From Planctomycetia bacterium (GTDB lineage Bacteria; Planctomycetota; Planctomycetia; Pirellulales; Thermoguttaceae), in NCBI GenBank assembly GCA_030527205.1, contig JAUNBG010000007.1, forward strand, positions 1 to 64,000: a stretch of 64,000 bases of DNA, in the 5' to 3' direction. Under the pieces are notes generated by a model. That model saw nothing but the letters and a program-made list of their open reading frames with translations, was not told the DNA's origin and ran no database searches. Made by a program: the position numbers and the translations under genes. Below, piece by piece: positions 7,322 to 15,338 of this stretch (position 1 is its first letter; each line of letters opens with the position of its first letter).

Positions 7322-9565
7322 TTACCAATTTAATTCAGCAGCTTCTTCCCAATGTTCATAAAGACGTTTTAACGCTTCTTCTTCAATACAGAGTTCAGCC
7401 TGAAGTTCTTTGATTTTTTCGCCATTTCGAAGAATTTCCGGTCGAAGAAGTTCGTCATTGATTGTCATGATCTGAGTTTCTCGCATAAAAATTTCTTCTT
7501 CGATATCGGAAGTCTTCCGGAAAGGGAATTTGCGTTTCTTTTTTTCATTTGAAGATTTATTGTTTTTGGGATTGATTCTTCCTTGTTCTTCCTTGAAAGC
7601 CGCTTCGGCCCATTTGCTGTTTTTGTCTTGTTCGGCAAGCGTTCCAAGCCCAATTGGATGATCGAGATTTTTGATATTTTCGCGATTCTTTTTTGGCGCA
7701 AAAGTTGTCATTTTTGCGTTCTCTTTCGCGGAAGACGATTTAGCAGGCCAATTTGTTTTATTGTTTTTCAAATTATTCGAATTATTGGAGATGTCCTTGC
7801 GACTTTGCTTTGCTGAGTTTTTTGAATGAATTTTCGTTACAGATTTTTTTGAAATGAGATTTTCCTTGTTTTTGGAACTGTTATTCGATTTATTAAGGGA
7901 ATCGGGTTCCTCATCCAAAGCTCCAGGCAAAAAAGGGTCTTGAATTAATCCCTTGGCGACAAGATGACGAAAATCGGAATAATTTCCTTCTAAAACACGG
8001 AATTTTGCGTTCGGTTGAATAATCAATAAATGATCCGCAACTCGATCGACAAAATAACGATCATGACTGATAAAGAGAACGGTTCCATCAAAATTTTGAA
8101 TCGCATTTTCAAGCGCCGCTCTTGCCCATAAATCGAGATGATTCGTCGGTTCGTCCAAAATCATAACATTCGGATCGTCTGCGGCCAATTTTGCCAACGC
8201 GGCGCGGCAACGTTGACCTCCGCTCAGACTGGCAACCGTTTGAAGTTGTTGATCTCCTGTCAACCCAAAGGCGCCCAGCAATTTGCGACGTTCCAAATCT
8301 TCAAAGACTTTTTTGGGAGGACGGATTGCGTCGACAACAAGTTGTTGATCGTCCAAAACATGCAAATGCTGATCGAAATATCCGACACGAACTCCCTGTC
8401 CAAAATGAACGGTTCCCTGATCAGGCTTCAATTGACCCAGCAAGCATTTTAGAAAGGTCGTTTTGCCGCAACCGTTTGGACCAAGAATAGCCCAACGTTC
8501 GCCCCGTTCGATATTTATCGTTAAATTTTTAAAGAGAGAATGAAGATCGAAACCTTTGGCTAAATTTTCGATTCTAAAAACGATATCGCCAGTTCGAGAC
8601 GTTTTGGGAAAGGACATTGGCGGCGAAACGATTTTTTTGGGCAAATCAACCGGTTCCGCTTCAAGACGTTCAAGTTTTTTTCTTCGATCTTCCGCTTGGG
8701 CCGCTTTCATGCCATAATGATGGCGCCGAATGAAATCCTTGGCTTTTTCAACCTCTTCGACATATTTTTCATAAGTTCGAGTCTGAACGGCAAGTCGTTC
8801 TTCCTTAAGAAGTTGATATTTTGAAAAGTTTCCGGGATAATCGTCGATCGTTCCTCGAAAGAGCTCCAAGGTTCGGTTTGTTACGCGATCGAGAAAATAT
8901 CGATCATGACTGACGAGAATAATGGCGGCAGAAGTATTTTTAAGAAATTCTTCGAGCCATTCCGTTGCGGCAAGATCAAGATGATTCGACGGTTCGTCGA
9001 GCAGCATAATTTCCGGTTCTTCCAGGAGAAGTTTCGCCAGACCAAGACGATTCAACTCGCCGCCACTGAGCATGGAAATTTGTTTCGTAAATTCGTTATC
9101 TTGAAAACCGACGCCATGAAGAATGCGTTCAACGCGATATTCCAAATTATAGGCGTCTCGATGCAATAATTCTTCATGAATTCTGTCATAACGTTTGGCA
9201 AGGCGCTCATGTTCATCGGAATCAAGGGAAGTATCGCTGAGTTTTTGCGCGATTTGTTCCGCCTCTTTTTGCATAGCGACCCATGAAGCAAGAGCAAGGC
9301 GGGCTTCCTCTAAAAGGGTTCGATTTTTGACGACAATGGGTCTCTGTTCAAGATAACCAATCGAAACATCAGAAGGTTTTTCGATGAAACCGCGTTCAGT
9401 TTCTTCCTGACCGACAAGAATATTCAAAAGGGTTGTTTTTCCGCAACCATTGGGTCCAACGAGACCGATTTTATCTCCAGTTCGAACTTGAAAGGAAACG
9501 CTCGAAAGAACCGGTTCCGGACCAAAATATTTGCGAAGCTTTTCAACGTTAAGTAAGACAGCCAT
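7322..9565 (-). CDS. ABC-F family ATPase (Uup-like) with an unusually long charged linker
   Basis: About 747 residues, two ABC domains and no membrane spans. ABC-F proteins act on the ribosome. Domain 1 has Walker A GPNGCGKTT (37-45), LSGGELNRLGLAKLL and LLDEPSNHLDL. Domain 2 repeats GPNGCGKTT, LSGGQRCRAALAKLA and ILDEPTNHLDL. The C-terminus, ending LYEHWEEAAELNW, matches the Uup-type coiled coil. Between domain 2 and that coil lies about 130 residues of Lys/Asn/Ser-rich sequence; most family members are about 630 residues, so this insertion is the odd feature. I chose the ATG at 9565 (MAVLLNVEKL) over the in-frame start five codons upstream because it fits the family N-terminus. Confidence 0.92.
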   Translation of the reverse strand: MAVLLNVEKLRKYFGPEPVLSSVSFQVRTGDKIGLVGPNGCGKTTLLNILVGQEETERGFIEKPSDVSIGYLEQRPIVVKNRTLLEEARLALASWVAMQKEAEQIAQKLSDTSLDSDEHERLAKRYDRIHEELLHRDAYNLEYRVERILHGVGFQDNEFTKQISMLSGGELNRLGLAKLLLEEPEIMLLDEPSNHLDLAATEWLEEFLKNTSAAIILVSHDRYFLDRVTNRTLELFRGTIDDYPGNFSKYQLLKEERLAVQTRTYEKYVEEVEKAKDFIRRHHYGMKAAQAEDRRKKLERLEAEPVDLPKKIVSPPMSFPKTSRTGDIVFRIENLAKGFDLHSLFKNLTINIERGERWAILGPNGCGKTTFLKCLLGQLKPDQGTVHFGQGVRVGYFDQHLHVLDDQQLVVDAIRPPKKVFEDLERRKLLGAFGLTGDQQLQTVASLSGGQRCRAALAKLAADDPNVMILDEPTNHLDLWARAALENAIQNFDGTVLFISHDRYFVDRVADHLLIIQPNAKFRVLEGNYSDFRHLVAKGLIQDPFLPGALDEEPDSLNKSNNSSKNKENLISKKSVTKIHSKNSAKQSRKDISNNSNNLKNNKTNWPAKSSSAKENAKMTTFAPKKNRENIKNLDHPIGLGTLAEQDKNSKWAEAAFKEEQGRINPKNNKSSNEKKKRKFPFRKTSDIEEEIFMRETQIMTINDELLRPEILRNGEKIKELQAELCIEEEALKRLYEHWEEAAELNW

Positions 9566-9661
9566 GAAAATCAAACCCAAAGTTTAAATGAAGATCAATT
9601 GCCAAAGGAATAAATTGATCTCTGTTAATTGATCTCTGTTATCTGATGAATAATGAAGTTC

Positions 9662-9752
9662 GTTATTACCGAAATCGGTATGGGAAAGGTTTCGCCATCA
9701 GTAATCCGTCCATCGTTGCGGGTTGATTCCCGACGATCAGGGATTCTCAACA
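9662..9752 (+). repeat. Intergenic repeat family 2, copy 1
   Basis: This roughly 90-base stretch contains GAAATCGGTATGGGAAAGG followed by TTTCGCC and GTAATCC. It aligns with 43305-43396 read on the minus strand, and its first half with 53600-53644 on the minus strand. A small open frame (9653-9841) covers it, but a 2-base length difference between copies breaks the frame, so I treat it as non-coding. Confidence 0.5.
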
Positions 9753-9894
9753 GGCATTATATTGAATGCAAGGTCTTGAATATCGAAGAAAACAGAGGAA
9801 TTCAAGATTGCAACAAAATCCAGGAATCTGTTCTCAAATGAATTATTGAAATAATGATTTCAATTTGCATGAAGCAAGACGCTTTGATTCTTTT

Positions 9895-10008
9895 AGGAAG
9901 TTTCCCAAAAACCAGATTTTTCAACAAACGCATTTGGATAAAGACGCTCAAACTCGTTTTTGCGAACGAGACATCCGCGCGTTCCTAAGGGGTTTTTAGA
10001 ACTTCCCT
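9895..10008 (-). mobile_element. Miniature inverted-repeat element, copy A (diverged)
   Basis: Left end AGGAAGTTTCCCAAAAA and right end TTTTTAGAACTTCCCT are imperfect inverted repeats. The interior holds TGCGAACGAGACATCCGCG near its right end, the same inner hairpin as other copies and in the same orientation as copies C, D, G and I. Flanks do not show a clean target duplication. It carries no gene. Confidence 0.75.
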
Positions 10009-10057
10009 TTTAAACAAAACCCTTTTTATTATAATGGCAAGCCTTATTTTGTAAAGT

Positions 10058-10137
10058 AGCGGCTCATTTGCCGCTTATTTTCGATTCTTATCGAATAACT
10101 GTACTTTCCCCGATTTTTGATTTGTCGGGGAATTTTT
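10058..10137 (+). other. Three consecutive hairpins, possible terminator cluster or small structured RNA
   Basis: Hairpin 1: AGCGGC (10058-10063) pairs with GCCGCT (10070-10075). Hairpin 2: TTCGAT (10080-10085) pairs with ATCGAA (10090-10095). Hairpin 3: TTCCCCGA (10106-10113) pairs with TCGGGGAA (10125-10132), followed by TTTTT on the plus strand. The last looks like an intrinsic terminator reading rightward, yet no plus-strand gene precedes it. All stems are perfect. A small RNA ending here is one reading. Confidence 0.45.
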
Positions 10138-10328
10138 CAATCAGTAATATCGCCGATTTTTCTTTTTGCGACACAGAATAGAAGATTATCCGTCGGAAAA
10201 AAGGATTTTCGGGCAGCGATAAATTTTATAAAAGAGGATTTCGCGCTGCGACGCAGCGAAGAAACTATTGTTATTTAAAATATAAAAATCAACGCAAACC
10301 AAAACGAGCAATATAAGACAATATAAAT
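10138..10328. other. Intergenic region with GCTGCG repeat
   Basis: No gene is seen. ATAAATTTTATAAAAGAGG near 10218 is followed by a small palindrome around CGCTGCGACGCAGCG (about 10243-10257). The same AT-rich lead-in, ATAAATTTTATAAAA, recurs at about 10540-10554 before GCTGCGCGAAAAT. Confidence 0.4.
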
Positions 10329-10439
10329 AGGAAGTTCTCAAAACCTGCTGGGAACGCGGTCGTCTCGTCCGCCGGAACTTGTTTTTGCGACGTCTTCGGA
10401 ATCGAGTTTGTTGAAAAAACGAGGTTTTTAGAACTTCCT
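10329..10439 (+). mobile_element. Miniature inverted-repeat element, copy B, with 4-bp target duplication
   Basis: The 111-base element begins AGGAAGTTCTCAAAA and ends TTTTTAGAACTTCCT. It is flanked on both sides by AAAT (10325-10328 and 10440-10443), a direct duplication. Inside lies GGTCGTCTCGTCCGC near the left end, then TTTTTGCGACGTCTTC. It has no coding capacity. Confidence 0.85.
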
Positions 10440-10738
10440 AAATAGATATTTTACTGAAACTGCCGTTTTACAAGCGATTTAAATAACAACGAACTCGGAA
10501 GTTCCAAAAAAAACGTCTTTGCGCTTCCGTCGCGCCGCGCGATAAATTTTATAAAAAAGAATTTTCCCGCCGCATCGCTGCGCGAAAATCTCTAATGTTG
10601 TTGCAAAAATCAAAGGAATCGCAGAAATTCTATTGGCTACGTTTTGGATTATGTAACGCGACCGCAGAAGTTTGTTTGCCCCATTATTGTTTTTGGATGT
10701 TTGTCCCATTATTTTTTTGATTTGTCGCAAACAGCGTT
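10440..10738. repeat. Intergenic repeat remnants
   Basis: GGAAGTTCC (about 10496-10504) is followed by a run of A, then GATAAATTTTATAAAAAAG and CGCTGCGCGAAAATC (about 10574-10588). This resembles the arrangement at 3944-4018 and suggests a second element type that shares its tip with the miniature element. A minus-strand open frame here (10479-10730) consists largely of this repeat and is not called as a gene. Confidence 0.4.
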
Positions 10739-11974
10739 TTATCGGTTCTTTTCAGGAATTTGGCTGTCGTTTTTCAATTTAATAATAAATGATTCCTTAA
10801 ATAAATAAGAAGGGACAAAACATCGAAATGAAATGGATTGTTGAGACAGATTTTGAATATTGTCGACAGGAAAAGAGATATCCAATGCGACCGAATCAGC
10901 CGTTCGGAATCGTTGTCTGACTTTTTGAGGCGAAAATTGGATTGAATTGTTGTTTCTGTCCGTTAAAATGAGTTCCATTTTTCTTTTTAAAATCCAACCT
11001 CTGAACGATTCGAGCGAATCATAAGCGTTTTCAAATTGAATGGAAAGAGAAATGGTCCATTGGTCGTTTTTCTTTTTGAACTGAAGGATCGAAACGGTCG
11101 TTTCGCCCATTTTTATTGAGTTTTTTTCCGAATTCTCAATCCTTTCAGAAAGATTGTCAAATCGAAATTCCCGTTCGAATAAGGCAACTGTTGCGGAACA
11201 AGTCAACTCGCTTCGAATGAATTGCTCAAGATTTCTTTTTTCAAAATTCAAGGTTTTCTCGCTGCCAAGATCGCTGATTCCTTGATTATTGATTCCGTTA
11301 TCGCTGTTGTTTTTAATGTCCAAATTATTTTGAGTATTTGCATTGATATTTGTTTTTGTTTCTGTATTTTTGTTGTTTTTTTTGATATTAACGGTCAATT
11401 CTGATTGTCTGGAATCAAGGTTGACCTCGCTTTCCTGCATAGACGATGACGAGGCAGAAGTCCAGAAAGAACCGTTTTGATCCCTTAAACAGAAAGTCGA
11501 AGGATCAAAAGAAAGCCGGATTATTTCTTCATTCGAGGGCAAATCAATAAGAATTTTGACATTGAATATTTCAAATGAACGATTCTTTTGATTTTTTGAT
11601 TTTGTCAAAATATCTTTGGGGACAAATTGAATTATTTTTCCTGAAAAGTCGTTCAACGTTTTCGCAATAAGACGATTTTTCCAACGTTTTTTGATTAAAT
11701 CCAAACGATGACGCGTCTCATTGGACAACGACTCATAAACCATTTCTTTGGAATAATTCCCTTTTTCTTCCAAAAGGGAATAATGATCGACGAGCCAATC
11801 TTCCGCTTCGTTTCGTCTTTTTAAATAAGGAGAATCAAGTTCGCGAAGAAAGAGTTCCAGTTTTTTTTCGGGAAAAGCAATTTGGGCAAAGAGAATATTT
11901 CTCAATAAACCGATTTCTCCAAAAAGAAAAAGAATAAGAAAAAGAGCTATTTTTCCGTTTCGAAACAGAGTCAT
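10739..11974 (-). CDS. Unknown exported protein with HEAT-like N-terminal segment
   Basis: About 411 residues when started at the ATG at 11974, which opens with a signal-peptide-like segment (MTLFRNGKIALFLILFLFG... then FAQ). The mature N-terminus, LELFLRELDSPYLKRRNEAEDWL, resembles the helical repeat-like opening seen in many planctomycete secreted proteins. The middle (roughly 200-260) is Asn/Lys/Ser-rich and of low complexity. The C-terminal part is predicted beta-rich and I do not recognise it. The frame stays open to 12127, but the upstream extension lacks a signal. Function unknown; a periplasmic or envelope location is likely. Confidence 0.6.
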   Translation of the reverse strand: MTLFRNGKIALFLILFLFGEIGLLRNILFAQIAFPEKKLELFLRELDSPYLKRRNEAEDWLVDHYSLLEEKGNYSKEMVYESLSNETRHRLDLIKKRWKNRLIAKTLNDFSGKIIQFVPKDILTKSKNQKNRSFEIFNVKILIDLPSNEEIIRLSFDPSTFCLRDQNGSFWTSASSSSMQESEVNLDSRQSELTVNIKKNNKNTETKTNINANTQNNLDIKNNSDNGINNQGISDLGSEKTLNFEKRNLEQFIRSELTCSATVALFEREFRFDNLSERIENSEKNSIKMGETTVSILQFKKKNDQWTISLSIQFENAYDSLESFRGWILKRKMELILTDRNNNSIQFSPQKVRQRFRTADSVALDISFPVDNIQNLSQQSISFRCFVPSYLFKESFIIKLKNDSQIPEKNR

Positions 11975-12425
11975 TTTATTATTTCGCGTCTTGTTTTTGA
12001 TTATTGTAAACAAATAATTTCCTAATTTCAATAATATAATAATGCCAACGCTTCGATTTTCCGCTTCGTCGCCGCATAACTTTTTGTAATGCGGCTTAAT
12101 AAATCGCCGCATTTCGGAAAAATTCAAAAAAAACGTCTATATAAATCCCAAATGGTCGATCGGTTTCGCCTTCATTGTTCGTTTTTATTGCGGTTTGTCA
12201 AAACGAAAACTCAAGTTTTTATCAGGCATCAAGAATAAACATTTTTGAATAACGTTGGTTTCAAAAGTCAAACAAGCAGAAGAAATTATTTCCAGGAAAC
12301 AATTGATCGGGGGGATACTAAAAAGTCTCATTTCCTCTATAATACAATATTACAAATTTTGAAACAATGATTCTCAAAAAAACTTTTTTGACCTTTAACC
12401 ATATTATCATAATTTTTAAAAGAAC
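11975..12425. other. Intergenic region with mutually exclusive hairpin arms
   Basis: GCCGCAT (12071-12077), ATGCGGC (12089-12095) and GCCGCAT (12106-12112) lie in a row, so the middle arm can pair with either neighbour. No U-run follows on either strand. The region separates the divergent unknown gene and dapL and must hold promoters for both. TATAAT occurs near 12340 without a convincing -35. Confidence 0.4.
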
Positions 12426-13661
12426 ATGATGAGCGACCCATATTTTCAAGAACTTTTTGCTGATCGAATCGGCGGCATTAATTACGGAAAAAGCACAGAA
12501 ATCTATAAATTTGAAAAAATCAAACGGGCAAAACGGCAAGCTTTGAATGAACATCCGGAACGTCAGCTTTTAGACTTCGGAATTGGCGAAAACGATGATA
12601 TGGCCGACTTGTCGATTCGGGAAAAAATGACCGAAGAACTGAATAAATTGGAAAATCGGGGTTATGCCGATAATGGCTGTCTCGAATATAAAGAAGCCGT
12701 TGCTCGATTTATGAAACGCCGTTTTAATGTTGATCTTGATCCTCAAACAGAAATCAATCATTGTATGGGCTCGAAAACGGCTTTGGCAATGATTCCAGAA
12801 GCGTTTATCAACCAAGGGGACATAACGTTAATGACGGTTCCCGGTTATCCTGTTGCCGGAACGCATACGAAATATTGCGGCGGAACTGTTTATAATATGC
12901 CGTTGATCAGGGAAAACGATTTTTATCCCGATTTGAATGGCATTTCCGACGATATTCTTGCGAAAGCCAAACTTTTGGTCATTAATTATCCAAATAGTCC
13001 GACAGGTCAACTCGGAACGAAAGAATTTTTTCAGCAAGTCATTGACTTTGCCCATAAAAATCAATTGGTTGTTATTCAAGACGCGGCTCATTCAATGTTC
13101 AGTTTTCGCGAACGACCAATGAGTTTTCTCGAATTGGACGGCGCGAAAGAGGTCGGCGTCGAAATTCATTCGATGTCGAAAGGCTGGAATATGATCGGCT
13201 GGCGACTCGGCTGGGTTTGCGGAAATGCAAAAATTGTTCAGGCGTTCGCCGACATTAAAGACAATAGCGACAGCGGTCAGTTTTTGGCGATTCAAAAGGC
13301 AGCAGCGGCAGCTTTGGATGACGACAGTATTCCCGAGCAGGCGCGAATCAAATATTTGCGTCGTTTGGAAAAGCTGGTTGCGTCCTTGAATAAATTCGGA
13401 TTTGGTTGCTCTGTTCCCGGCGGAACCTATTTTCTTTATACAAAAGCGCCCAAAGGACTCAAAAATGGTCGAACTTTTGCCAATGCGGAAGAAGTCAGTC
13501 AATTTTTGATAACAGAACAGTCGGTTTGCACAGTTCCCTGGGATAACGCGGGACCGTTCCTTCGATTTTCTGTAACTTATTTGGCTCCCACAGAAAAAGA
13601 CGAAGATCAACTTATGAAAAAACTCGAAGAACGACTCGAACAAATCAGTTTTGTTTTTTGA
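12426..13661 (+). CDS. dapL: LL-diaminopimelate aminotransferase
   Basis: A 411-residue PLP enzyme, the normal length for DapL. It converts tetrahydrodipicolinate and glutamate directly to LL-diaminopimelate, bypassing the acylated intermediates of lysine and peptidoglycan precursor synthesis. DapL is common in the PVC group. Visible features are the N-terminal DPYFQELFADRIGGINYGKSTEIYKFEK pattern, FGIGENDDMADLSI, GYADNGCLEYKEAVARFMKR, NYPNSPTGQLG and the PLP lysine in SMSKGWNMIGWRLGW. A second ATG follows the first directly, and either could be used. The next gene starts 45 bases downstream. Confidence 0.93.
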   Translation: MMSDPYFQELFADRIGGINYGKSTEIYKFEKIKRAKRQALNEHPERQLLDFGIGENDDMADLSIREKMTEELNKLENRGYADNGCLEYKEAVARFMKRRFNVDLDPQTEINHCMGSKTALAMIPEAFINQGDITLMTVPGYPVAGTHTKYCGGTVYNMPLIRENDFYPDLNGISDDILAKAKLLVINYPNSPTGQLGTKEFFQQVIDFAHKNQLVVIQDAAHSMFSFRERPMSFLELDGAKEVGVEIHSMSKGWNMIGWRLGWVCGNAKIVQAFADIKDNSDSGQFLAIQKAAAAALDDDSIPEQARIKYLRRLEKLVASLNKFGFGCSVPGGTYFLYTKAPKGLKNGRTFANAEEVSQFLITEQSVCTVPWDNAGPFLRFSVTYLAPTEKDEDQLMKKLEERLEQISFVF

Positions 13662-13706
13662 GCGAAATTTAATGGGATCCTTTGATTAAACGATTGATTT
13701 TATATA

Positions 13707-14537
13707 ATGAATAATCTTTTCACAAAATTATATTTGGGAGATTGTCTTGAATTATTGCCCAAAATCCCGGATTGTTCTGTTGATTTGATTTTTACTTCGC
13801 CGCCCTATGCGGATCAGCGCAAAAATACATATGGCGGAATTCATCCAGATCGTTATGTTGACTGGTTTCTCCCTATTTCCGAGCAACTTTTTCGAGTTTT
13901 AAAACCGCAGGGAACTTTTGTCCTTAATATAAAGGAAAAAGTTCAAAATGGCGAACGTTGCGTTTATGTTCTTGAACTGATTTTGTCAATGAGGCGACAA
14001 GGTTGGCTTTGGACGGAAGAGTTTATTTGGCATAAAAAAAATTGTTATCCCGGAAAATGGCCCAATCGTTTTCGCGATTCCTGGGAACGTTTGTTGCAGT
14101 TTAATAAACAAAAACAGTTTCAAATGTTTCAAGAAAACGTTATGGTTCCGATGGGAGATTGGGCCAAATCCCGTTTACGCAATTTAAGTCAAACCGATAA
14201 AATTCGAGACAATTCCAAGGTTGGCAGCGGTTTTGGCAAAAATATTTCCAATTGGCTTGACCGCAAAATGGCTTATCCTTCCAATGTTCTTCATTTGGCA
14301 ACAGAATGCGGCAACAAAAGTCATAGCGCAGCATTTCCCCAGGCATTGCCCGAATGGTTTATTCAACTTTTTACAAAAGAGGGGGACGTTGTCCTTGATC
14401 CTTTTATGGGATCGGGAACGACTAATATTGTCGCCAAACGAATGGGACGCAGTTCCATTGGCATTGAAATCATGCCGGAATATTTTCAAATGGTCGACAA
14501 AAAAATGAACGATTATCCGTTATTATTGGAAAATTGA
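13707..14537 (+). CDS. Type II DNA methyltransferase, beta class (TSPPY)
   Basis: A 276-residue site-specific DNA methylase. Catalytic motif IV TSPPY lies early (about residues 30-34, after DCLELLPKIPDCSVDLIF) and the SAM-binding motif DPFMGSGTT lies late (about 232-240). That order defines the beta class, which makes N4-methylcytosine or N6-methyladenine; TSPPY favours N4-cytosine. It would protect host DNA from the nuclease encoded immediately downstream. The stop at 14537 lies 2 bases before the nuclease ATG. Such cassettes are often mobile; no flanking repeats were seen here. Confidence 0.9.
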   Translation: MNNLFTKLYLGDCLELLPKIPDCSVDLIFTSPPYADQRKNTYGGIHPDRYVDWFLPISEQLFRVLKPQGTFVLNIKEKVQNGERCVYVLELILSMRRQGWLWTEEFIWHKKNCYPGKWPNRFRDSWERLLQFNKQKQFQMFQENVMVPMGDWAKSRLRNLSQTDKIRDNSKVGSGFGKNISNWLDRKMAYPSNVLHLATECGNKSHSAAFPQALPEWFIQLFTKEGDVVLDPFMGSGTTNIVAKRMGRSSIGIEIMPEYFQMVDKKMNDYPLLLEN

Positions 14538-14539
14538 TT

Positions 14540-15286
14540 ATGATTTCATTAAACCTCAAAGACGTCGTTCAATATGTTGAAGAAAATATTAAAGAATTTC
14601 ATCAAAGTCGTTTAAATAAATTAGAACAACTAAAACTTAACGAAGTTCTAAAAAAGAAGAATCCATATTTATTTAGAACAAAAAATTTATTGACTCCGGA
14701 AAGCATTGTTCGCGCATTAACCGACGCTTATATTTCTTCTGCTGAAGAAACGATTTTCGGAAATTGGTTGGAAAATCTTGCCATTTTTGTCAATGAAAAA
14801 GTTTATCAAGGAAAAAAATCGGGAATTCGAGGGATTGATCTTGAATTTGATGACAATAATACTAGATTTATCGTTGCGATAAAATCAGGACCAAATTGGG
14901 GAAACAGCAGCCAGATCAAAAAAATGGAAATCGATTTCTCGACGGCAATGAAAACGTTAAGAACAAGCAATTCTAGAATGAATATTATTGCTATTAATGG
15001 TTGCTGTTACGGAAAAGACGATAATCCCAATAAAGGTCAATATTTTAAATATTGCGGACAACGTTTTTGGGAATTCATTTCCGGCGACGCCGATTTGTAT
15101 TTGAATTTAATCGAGCCGTTAGGTTATAAGGCTTATGAAAAAAATCGGGAATTCGAACAATCTTATTCTGCCTTAATAACTCGTTTCAGTCGAGAGTTTC
15201 AGGATCATTTTTGCAGCAATAATGGAAGGATCGAATGGGAAAAACTTATAAAATTTAATTCAGAAAAGAAATCTAATCCAACTTAA
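14540..15286 (+). CDS. Type II restriction endonuclease, EcoO109I/PmeII-like
   Basis: About 248 residues starting at the ATG at 14540 (an in-frame TTG lies at 14534). The sequence carries NPYLFRTKNL, SSAEETIFGNWLENLAIFVNEKVY, GIRGIDLEFD and FIVAIKSGPNWGNSSQIKKM, which I recall as hallmarks of the EcoO109I-type nuclease family. The Asp of GIDLEF and the Lys of VAIKSG fit a PD-(D/E)XK catalytic core, with Ala in place of the usual acidic residue two before the Lys. With the upstream methylase it forms a complete restriction-modification pair. EcoO109I cuts RGGNCCY; this enzyme's site cannot be inferred. The family call rests on memory of motifs. Confidence 0.75.
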   Translation: MISLNLKDVVQYVEENIKEFHQSRLNKLEQLKLNEVLKKKNPYLFRTKNLLTPESIVRALTDAYISSAEETIFGNWLENLAIFVNEKVYQGKKSGIRGIDLEFDDNNTRFIVAIKSGPNWGNSSQIKKMEIDFSTAMKTLRTSNSRMNIIAINGCCYGKDDNPNKGQYFKYCGQRFWEFISGDADLYLNLIEPLGYKAYEKNREFEQSYSALITRFSREFQDHFCSNNGRIEWEKLIKFNSEKKSNPT

Positions 15287-15338
15287 CGGATCAAATGAAA
15301 TATTGATCATCATTTATAACAACCCATTATTCTGAAAA

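Noticed and set aside
9653-9841. 62-codon plus-strand frame after the ABC-F gene
   Set aside because: It covers repeat family 2; the frame is not kept in the other copies because of a 2-base indel.
10479-10730. Minus-strand frame of 83 codons
   Set aside because: Made of GGAAGTTCC/GCTGCGCGAAAAT repeat sequence, no ribosome site, no family resemblance.
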